Assembly: GCA_964440375.1 (NCBI GenBank)
Contig: CAYTRY010000003.1
Coordinates: 1 to 64,000 of the forward strand
DNA from: Lacustribacter sp964440375
Lineage (GTDB): Bacteria > Pseudomonadota > Gammaproteobacteria > Burkholderiales > Burkholderiaceae_A
DNA: 64,000 nt
Direction: 5' to 3'
Positions 58,768 to 64,000 of this stretch are shown here, piece after piece. The notes below the pieces were generated by a model that saw only the letters and a program-made list of their open reading frames with translations, ran no database searches and was not told the DNA's origin. The position numbers and the translations under genes were made by a program. Positions within the stretch are counted from its first letter, which is position 1; every line of letters starts with the position of its first letter.

Positions 58768-59745
58768 ATGAAGTTCAAGCGTCTAATTTCGGCTGCAGTC
58801 ATTGGCACCGCCTTTGCTGCAACGAGCGCATTTGCATTCCCCGACCGCGAGATCAAAGTGGTTGTGCCCTTCACGGCCGGCGGCCCCACCGATGTGGTGG
58901 CGCGGACTATGGCTGAGGCAATGCGTAAGCATTTAAATAGCCCGGTGGTGGTCGAGAACCTCGATGGTGCTGGCGGCACCCGGGGCCCTTCAGTGGTCTC
59001 AAAGGCAAAGCCCGATGGCCATACGGTGTTGATTCATCACATTGGCATGAGCACAGCGCCCGCGCTGTATCGCAAGCTGCCCTACAACCCAATGACAGAT
59101 TTCGAGCATATCGGTCTGATCAACGAAGTTCCGATGACTTTTGTCGCACGCAAAGATTTTCCAGCAGCGACCATGAAGGAGTTTATTCAGGTCGTAAAGA
59201 AAGATGCCAAGAAATGGAATCTGGCGAACGCAGGCCTGGGCGCGGCATCGCATCTTTGCGGCATGTTGTTCCAGTCGGCGCTTGATACAGACCTGACTAC
59301 TGTTCCCTACAAAGGTACCGGCCCCGCAATGACCGACCTGATGGGCGGCCAGGTGGATTTCATGTGTGACCAGACCACCAACACGACTGAGCGGATTAAG
59401 GCGGGCAGCGTGAAGGGCTATGCGGTGACCACCAAGACACGACTGAAGACCGATGGGCTTTCCAACCTTCCGACGGTTGCAGAGTCGGGCCTGCCCAATT
59501 TCGAAGTCACGGTATGGCATGGCCTATACGCACCCAAGGGCACGCCGAAGGCAGCCTTGGATAAGTTAAACGCTGCGTTAAATGCCGCACTCAAAGATCC
59601 TGAGGTGATCAAGCGTTTTGAGGCCCTCGGAACCGGTCCGGTGAGCCCAGATAAAGCAACCGCGACTTATCACGCGAAGTTTCTTCAGTCTCAGATTGAC
59701 CTCTGGGGCCCGATCATCAAGAAAGCTGGCCAGTTTGCCGACTGA
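58768..59745 (+). CDS. Bug-family tripartite tricarboxylate transporter binding protein
   Basis: 325 residues. Signal peptide ending AATSAFAFP, then IKVVVPFTAGGPTDVVARTM, the Bug/TctC opening with the ligand-pocket loop. VVENLDGAGGTRGPSVVSKA, VPYKGTGPAMTDLMGGQVDF and LPTVAESGLPNFEVTVWHGL follow. Periplasmic; the ligand is probably a small carboxylate. It is a lone binding protein without TctA/TctB, common in Burkholderiales. It sits between crtB and the crtC end, so it splits the carotenoid genes. AGGAGG ribosome site; strong terminator behind. Confidence 0.93.
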   Translation: MKFKRLISAAVIGTAFAATSAFAFPDREIKVVVPFTAGGPTDVVARTMAEAMRKHLNSPVVVENLDGAGGTRGPSVVSKAKPDGHTVLIHHIGMSTAPALYRKLPYNPMTDFEHIGLINEVPMTFVARKDFPAATMKEFIQVVKKDAKKWNLANAGLGAASHLCGMLFQSALDTDLTTVPYKGTGPAMTDLMGGQVDFMCDQTTNTTERIKAGSVKGYAVTTKTRLKTDGLSNLPTVAESGLPNFEVTVWHGLYAPKGTPKAALDKLNAALNAALKDPEVIKRFEALGTGPVSPDKATATYHAKFLQSQIDLWGPIIKKAGQFAD

Positions 59746-59763
59746 TTGTTGAGCGCAGTTGTG

Positions 59764-59791
59764 AAAAAGCCGCGCAGCTGCGCGGCTTTTT
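59764..59791. terminator. Bidirectional rho-independent terminator
   Basis: AAAAAGCCGCGCAG / CTGCGCGGCTTTTT, a perfect 28-base palindrome with T runs on both strands. It ends the Bug-protein gene (plus) and the ppsR-crtA-crtD-crtC unit (minus); its last base is part of the crtC stop codon. Confidence 0.92.
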
Positions 59792-60738
59792 TATTTGAGT
59801 CGTGGCATTTTCCAGGGCAGCATCAGCCGAGTCATCGCGGTATTTAAGCGGGGCACATTCAGTGTTTCGTGCATTGAGATGACCTGCTCGCCGCAGAGGC
59901 CAGACTCCAAGACTGAGCGCACATAAAACGGTGTGTCCTCCAGGGTCTGCACCACCCGGGCAGGCCGAGCGGATTCACTGCGAACTGATCGGCCCACTCG
60001 CCACAGCGCCTTGGGCAGGGATTGTCGGGCCGGCGCATCAAACGGGCTGACCTGACCATCACGGCCAAATCGCAACGCGAGCAGCCGATCGGGGCCTTGG
60101 CGTTGACGAATGTCATAGAGCACTGCAACGCTTCCGTCCGAGAGATTTGCCCGCGACCAATCCCATTCAGTGAATCCGTCTGCAATCGGTGAGGCGCCTT
60201 CATTTGAGTCGAGATAGGCATGGCCCTGCCAGGAGCAATCGGGAGATTCGAGTGCGACCTCGACCCGCGCACTCGGCGCCAATGGCCCCCAGTGATGTAG
60301 ACCTCCATCATCCAGCGCTGTGGTGAAGGCGAACAGCCGATCAGGGATGACGCGAATCACGCCGCGCACGGGCCGTGGAATCGGTGCTGACCACTCGTTA
60401 ATCTGAATTTCAAGATGCGCTCCGGTCCATCGCAGGTGGCTCGGCCCCACCTGAAAACTGCGACTGTCTCGGCTGACATGGCGCTGGCCACGCTCGGTCA
60501 TGGTCCAGCGTCGGATGCCGCGGCCATACAGCGCAACATTGATTGCGCAATGGTCCTCTGGTGAAGCGGCCGGATTTTTTTGTAAGGCCCAGTAGTAGTA
60601 GGGCGAAAACACACTGCCCACAAAGGCGATGATGGTCAGGCCAAATGCACCGTCATCACTTAATGCATCGACATACCACCAGAGATAACCACCCGGCCGG
60701 ACTGTCTGATCAAACCGAGGTGACCCATCAGGGTTGCG
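59791..60738 (-). CDS. crtC: Carotenoid 1,2-hydratase CrtC (5' end unresolved)
   Basis: Family homology covers about 310 residues: FDQTVRPGGYLWWYVDALSD, LTIIAFVGSVFSPYYYWALQ, PEDHCAINVALYGRG and DVLYD-type C-terminal blocks; it hydrates the end group of neurosporene (hydroxyneurosporene synthase). The 5' boundary given (RNPDGSPRFD) is where homology begins; it is not a start codon. In this frame the only ATG/GTG/TTG upstream is an ATG at 61008, deep inside crtD, adding 90 residues of non-family sequence. The conserved beginning therefore has no usable start. A CrtD-CrtC product by frameshift, a non-canonical start or a sequence error are the choices. Last gene of the unit. Confidence 0.85.
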   Translation of the reverse strand, partial: RNPDGSPRFDQTVRPGGYLWWYVDALSDDGAFGLTIIAFVGSVFSPYYYWALQKNPAASPEDHCAINVALYGRGIRRWTMTERGQRHVSRDSRSFQVGPSHLRWTGAHLEIQINEWSAPIPRPVRGVIRVIPDRLFAFTTALDDGGLHHWGPLAPSARVEVALESPDCSWQGHAYLDSNEGASPIADGFTEWDWSRANLSDGSVAVLYDIRQRQGPDRLLALRFGRDGQVSPFDAPARQSLPKALWRVGRSVRSESARPARVVQTLEDTPFYVRSVLESGLCGEQVISMHETLNVPRLNTAMTRLMLPWKMPRLK

Positions 60739-62216
60739 GCCGCCAACCGGCCGGACAGTGCCGCCATCGGCACCCCCGGGCCCGGATGCACCGAGCCCCC
60801 CGCCAGGTAAAGGCCCGGTATGGGACTGCTGGCGCCATGGCGCGAAAACACGCTCATCCAGCCGTGGGTCGCCGGACCATACAGTGCCCCGCCGGTTGCC
60901 GGAAAGCGCTGATGAAATGATGTGGGTGTGGTGATCACCGTAGACTCGGGGTCGTTGTGAAGTGTCAGGCCACAGCGATTCATCAGTGAGGTGGCTGCAT
61001 CGATGCATGCGTGAGTCTCCGATGTGTTGAAAGCGTGTCGATCGCCGGATGCCGGCGCGTTGATCAGCAGCAAAAGCCGTTCGGCTTGGCCAGAAAACGC
61101 CTGATCATCCTGCCGGTCTTGCGCACAAACATAGACCGTTGGCGTATTCGGTAATTGTTGTCGGTTAAAAATGGCCTCGAATTCCGGCGCGTAGTCGCGG
61201 GGAAAAAATAGGTTGTGATAGGTCAACGGAAATCCTGTTGCTCGTGCATGTATCGAAAGGGTGAGCGCAGACAATGAGCGCTGCCGCAGGTCATCACGTG
61301 GCGGGCCAAAGGCCTTGCGGGCGGCATCGGGATCCGAGAGCGCCACCACACCCTGACGAAGCGCCGCTACATCACCATTAAACACCACCGCATCCGCCGT
61401 GAGCGTTTCTCCGTCGTGAAGCCGCACACCGCAGGCCCGGCCATCGCGCATCAAAATAGCGGCGACATCGGCCCGCGTGCGTACCTCTGCACCATGCCGT
61501 TTCAACAGTTTTTCGAGTGTCTTTGCGAGCGCGGTCATGCCGCCTTCAATGGCCCAGACCCCCTGCATCTCGACATCAGCAATCAGCATCAGTGTGGCGG
61601 GTGCCTGCAGGGGGGAGGATCCGCAGTAGGTTGCGTAGCGTGAAAAGAGTTGATGCAGTCTTGGATCTTTGAAATATCGCGACAGTGATTGCCACAGATT
61701 CTGAAATGGGCCAACGCCCCACAGCGCTGCAAATCCCCGCAGCCCCAGATCCTGATGCATTGAAAAGAGTGTCGGCCGCTGGGAGCGTATTGCAGCCTTC
61801 TCAAGGGCCCGGTAGGCCGCGCTGGCCTGCTCGCAGAATTCGAGAAATCCAGCCGCTTCTTTGGCGCCGGCAAAGCGGGCGACTGCGAGGGCTGACTGAT
61901 GGCGGTCGGCATAAAGATCAAGGATCTCGGATCGGTCCCAGGCATGCCTTGCCAGAATCTGAAGCGGCCGAATGGTGAGTTCATCTTCAAGCCGGTGTCC
62001 TGCCTGCGCAAAGAGTCCGTCAAAAACCCAGCGCATTGTGAATACGGTAGGCCCTGAGTCAATGCCCACGCCCTGGACCATCCGTTGATGGAGTTTTCCG
62101 CCGATGGTTTCGGCACGCTCTAAAAGCGTGACACGGACTCCGGCGGCAGAAAGCGCAAGCCCGCTGGCGAGTCCGCCGATGCCGCCTCCGACAACGATGA
62201 CATGGGGGTCGGACAT
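60660..62216 (-). CDS. crtD: Methoxyneurosporene/hydroxyneurosporene desaturase CrtD
   Basis: 518 residues, CrtI-like FAD desaturase introducing the 3,4 double bond of spheroidene. HVIVVGGGIGGLASGLALSA, VTLLERAETIGGKLHQRMVQ, DSGPTVFTMRWVFDGLFAQA, LFSRYATYCGSSPLQAPAT and GLYLAGGSVHPGPGVPMAAL. The family ending is normally close to SGRLAA; here the frame continues another 24 residues (…GHLGLIRQSGRVVISGG…) across the beginning of crtC. This extension is unlike CrtD and may signal an indel or a coupling/fusion device. It starts right after crtA. Confidence 0.94.
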   Translation of the reverse strand: MSDPHVIVVGGGIGGLASGLALSAAGVRVTLLERAETIGGKLHQRMVQGVGIDSGPTVFTMRWVFDGLFAQAGHRLEDELTIRPLQILARHAWDRSEILDLYADRHQSALAVARFAGAKEAAGFLEFCEQASAAYRALEKAAIRSQRPTLFSMHQDLGLRGFAALWGVGPFQNLWQSLSRYFKDPRLHQLFSRYATYCGSSPLQAPATLMLIADVEMQGVWAIEGGMTALAKTLEKLLKRHGAEVRTRADVAAILMRDGRACGVRLHDGETLTADAVVFNGDVAALRQGVVALSDPDAARKAFGPPRDDLRQRSLSALTLSIHARATGFPLTYHNLFFPRDYAPEFEAIFNRQQLPNTPTVYVCAQDRQDDQAFSGQAERLLLLINAPASGDRHAFNTSETHACIDAATSLMNRCGLTLHNDPESTVITTPTSFHQRFPATGGALYGPATHGWMSVFSRHGASSPIPGLYLAGGSVHPGPGVPMAALSGRLAAATLMGHLGLIRQSGRVVISGGMSMH

Positions 62217-62894
62217 TTAGCGAAAGACCTTTCCCTTCCATACACCCTGGGCTGCAATCGGAACGAAACGCGCGAACATGGATTCCGCGAAGTGGCCTTG
62301 CTGCAAGGCTGCCTGAATGGCCTGCAAGTGGGCGCCGCTGCGGGCATATTGATTCATGTCGTCCACGCTATCCCAGATGCTGAAGGTCGCCTGCCGAAAA
62401 AACGGCGCTTCGCCAAGGCCGACTGCAATCCTGCAGCCCTGCGCTGCGGCAAGAGATATTTCGGCAGCGGGTGAGTTGCGCCAAAAGGCCAACGCCTTAC
62501 TTGGCCGAATCGATGCCCGGGTCAGGGCAGCGATCGGCCCCTGCTCGGGCGGTGCTGCCTCGACGGGCAGAGAGACCCCCGCCCAGGAGCCCTTGCAGGA
62601 GCAGGCAATCAGCTTGCAGTAAAAGAATTCCTGGGCCCGGGCCCGATAGGCCGCCATGAGCGGCCCCTGATGGAGAAATGCATCTGCCTGCGCTTCGTCA
62701 TCGAACAGAAGAAAAAGGCCCTGGCGGCTTGCACTGGGTTTCAGGCCGAAGCCGCCCTCATGGCCGCTGCCCAGCAGTTTTGAAAAACGCAGCCCCGTGA
62801 TGTGACGCAGCGGAAAGCGGCCCAGCACAAAACGGCTTAAGCCGTAGCCCAGGTGTTGCGGCTTGAACTCGACCAGCACAATGACTGCAAGCAT
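62217..62894 (-). CDS. crtA: Spheroidene monooxygenase CrtA
   Basis: 225 residues. CrtA adds the keto group at C2 of spheroidene in air, giving spheroidenone. RFPLRHITGLRFSKLLGSGH, EGGFGLKPSASRQGLFLLFD, GPIAALTRASIRPSKALAFW, VGLGEAPFFRQATFSIWDSV and FAESMFARFVPIAAQGVWKG match the family along its length. Stop and crtD start abut; ppsR ends 17 bases upstream. It implies that the organism makes keto-carotenoids when oxygen is present. Confidence 0.9.
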   Translation of the reverse strand: MLAVIVLVEFKPQHLGYGLSRFVLGRFPLRHITGLRFSKLLGSGHEGGFGLKPSASRQGLFLLFDDEAQADAFLHQGPLMAAYRARAQEFFYCKLIACSCKGSWAGVSLPVEAAPPEQGPIAALTRASIRPSKALAFWRNSPAAEISLAAAQGCRIAVGLGEAPFFRQATFSIWDSVDDMNQYARSGAHLQAIQAALQQGHFAESMFARFVPIAAQGVWKGKVFR

Positions 62895-62911
62895 GCAGCC
62901 AGTTTAATCCA

Positions 62912-64000
62912 TCACTTTTTGCTGCGATCTGCGACTTCACCGATGCCGTAGCGGCGCAGCTTCACATAAAGGCTCTGCCGAGAAAGGCCGAGCATCTCGG
63001 CTGCCGAGGCCCGATTGTCTCGGGTGAGTCGCAGGGCTGCCTCAATGCAGAGCTTTTCGATGAGATCAGCGGTCTCCGCAACAATTTCCTGTAATGGCAC
63101 ACGGCCCACCAGCTCAACCAGCTGATCGGCCGAGCGCGGCAGCTCATTTAATGAGGGCCGTTCTGCTGATAGCCGTTGGCCAACATCGCGAATGCTAAAG
63201 CCCAGGCAAGATGTCGATCCGGTTTTTACTGAGACGCCGGAGATCTCAACAGCAGTCTCTGCGGCATTTGCACTTCGCAATAATGTTCCGAAGAGCCTTA
63301 CCGCGCCGCGCTGCTGAATATTGGCGATTAAGACACTGAGGTCGACATCGGTGCGGCCCAGCCAGTCACCAAGATTACGGCCCTGGACCTGCTCTGCCTT
63401 CGAGAGCTGAAGCATGTCCACAAAGGCCCGGTTCGCTGAGAGAATTTTTCCTTCACCGTCGGTGACCACGAAGCCATCAGGCGCATGCTCCAAGACATCA
63501 AGCATGAGTGAGCGTTTGGACGAAAAGCCGCTGATGGGCTCGGCTGCCGCCATCGGCGACAGGCGCACCAGGAACATGGTGCCGGTCTCTTGACGAAACA
63601 GCGACGCCGAGACTGAGACTTCTGCATTGTCTTTTGGCAGGGTGATGGGCCGCGCATCCGGGTGGCCCGAAGCCCGCACTCCCATCAAGAGATCATTGAT
63701 GACGTCGCGCGACGCATCGGGAAAAATATCATCCAGAGATTTGCCCTGCAGCCGTTTTGCCTGCTGGGCAAGAATTTTTGATGCGGCCGGATTGGCCTCA
63801 AGAATGCGTTGCGTATTGGAGTCGACAATCAGCACCGCCTCAGAGGCAAGCTCAAACAGCAGCCGATAGCGGGTCTCCATGTGGCGCATGCGCAGGTAGT
63901 CCCGCTCCATGGCCTGATGGGCTTCCACAAGACGCTGCTGCAAGGAGGCCATGTTGCGGAGGTCACGGCCGAACGCGACAACCTTGCCGGTTGTTCCAAT
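62912..64000 (-). CDS. ppsR: Photosynthesis repressor PpsR/CrtJ (5' end outside window)
   Basis: At least 362 residues; the frame is open to the window edge (…GKVVAFGRDLRN then MASLQQRL…), so the N-terminus is missing. Two PAS domains are visible: ETRYRLLFELASEAVLIVDS and LDVLEHAPDGFVVTDGEGKI. The factor-for-inversion-type HTH is at the C-terminus: AALRLTRDNRASAAEMLGLS, then RQSLYVKLRRYGIGE. Cysteines at GSTSCLGF (second PAS end) and IEKLCIEAAL (HTH) could be redox sensors as in PpsR/CrtJ. It is the presumed binder of the TGT-N12-ACA boxes. Upstream of and probably co-transcribed with crtA-crtD-crtC. Confidence 0.95.
   Translation of the reverse strand: MGTTGKVVAFGRDLRNMASLQQRLVEAHQAMERDYLRMRHMETRYRLLFELASEAVLIVDSNTQRILEANPAASKILAQQAKRLQGKSLDDIFPDASRDVINDLLMGVRASGHPDARPITLPKDNAEVSVSASLFRQETGTMFLVRLSPMAAAEPISGFSSKRSLMLDVLEHAPDGFVVTDGEGKILSANRAFVDMLQLSKAEQVQGRNLGDWLGRTDVDLSVLIANIQQRGAVRLFGTLLRSANAAETAVEISGVSVKTGSTSCLGFSIRDVGQRLSAERPSLNELPRSADQLVELVGRVPLQEIVAETADLIEKLCIEAALRLTRDNRASAAEMLGLSRQSLYVKLRRYGIGEVADRSKK

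Overview
The window looks like a chromosomal contig from an aerobic, bacteriochlorophyll-a-making betaproteobacterium (probably Burkholderiales). This rests on a long purple-bacterial photosynthesis gene cluster (PGC) with pufC, a complete spheroidene-type carotenoid set and a PpsR regulator, combined with O2-dependent aromatic catabolism, Bug-type and Liv-type solute binding proteins, GreB, SixA and a monomeric NADP isocitrate dehydrogenase. No rRNA, tRNA, CRISPR array, transposase or phage gene was seen. Two 100-base N runs are flanked by identical 55-base copies and look like unmerged contig ends, not real gaps.

Layout. 1-2.3 kb: two small HTH-type genes, a peroxiredoxin and a TRIC-type channel. 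2.5-5.4 kb (minus): an alpha/beta hydrolase, a PLP sulfhydrylase and an arylformamidase-like hydrolase. 5.5-11.2 kb (plus): a three-subunit molybdenum hydroxylase whose FAD subunit is fused to a CoxG domain, a divergent DapA-like aldolase and 3-hydroxyanthranilate 3,4-dioxygenase. 11.2-23.7 kb (minus): a Liv ABC importer and an anthranilate-CoA operon (2-aminobenzoate-CoA ligase, 2-aminobenzoyl-CoA monooxygenase/reductase, crotonase, acyl-CoA dehydrogenase, SDR, RidA-like protein, MarR regulator). Near-identical palindromes precede the operon and livK, so uptake and breakdown are probably one MarR regulon. 23.8-32.1 kb: aspartate dehydrogenase, an FRG-domain protein, isocitrate dehydrogenase and housekeeping genes.

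32.1-64 kb: the PGC. bchI-bchD, bchO (opposite strand), crtE-crtF-bchC-bchX-bchY-bchZ and pufB-orf74-pufA-pufL-pufM-pufC run to a strong terminator. A second Liv importer and tspO follow, then bchP-pucC-like-bchG (minus), crtI-crtB (plus), a Bug-type binding protein, and ppsR-crtA-crtD-crtC (minus). PpsR boxes (TGT-N12-ACA) lie at the bchO/crtE divide and before bchC, with degenerate ones between bchG and crtI. The carotenoid genes suffice for spheroidene and, with O2, spheroidenone. The other bch genes and puhA must lie outside the window, probably to the right of ppsR.

The most unusual item is orf74, a 74-residue protein between pufB and pufA. It resembles an LH1 beta chain, but glutamine stands where the bacteriochlorophyll-binding histidine should be, and it has an extra C-terminal tail. 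Other oddities are a crtC frame with no usable start codon that overlaps crtD, an apparent ATA start for the aminobenzoyl-CoA monooxygenase, a DapA homologue lacking two key catalytic motifs, and a RidA homologue lacking its usual arginine.
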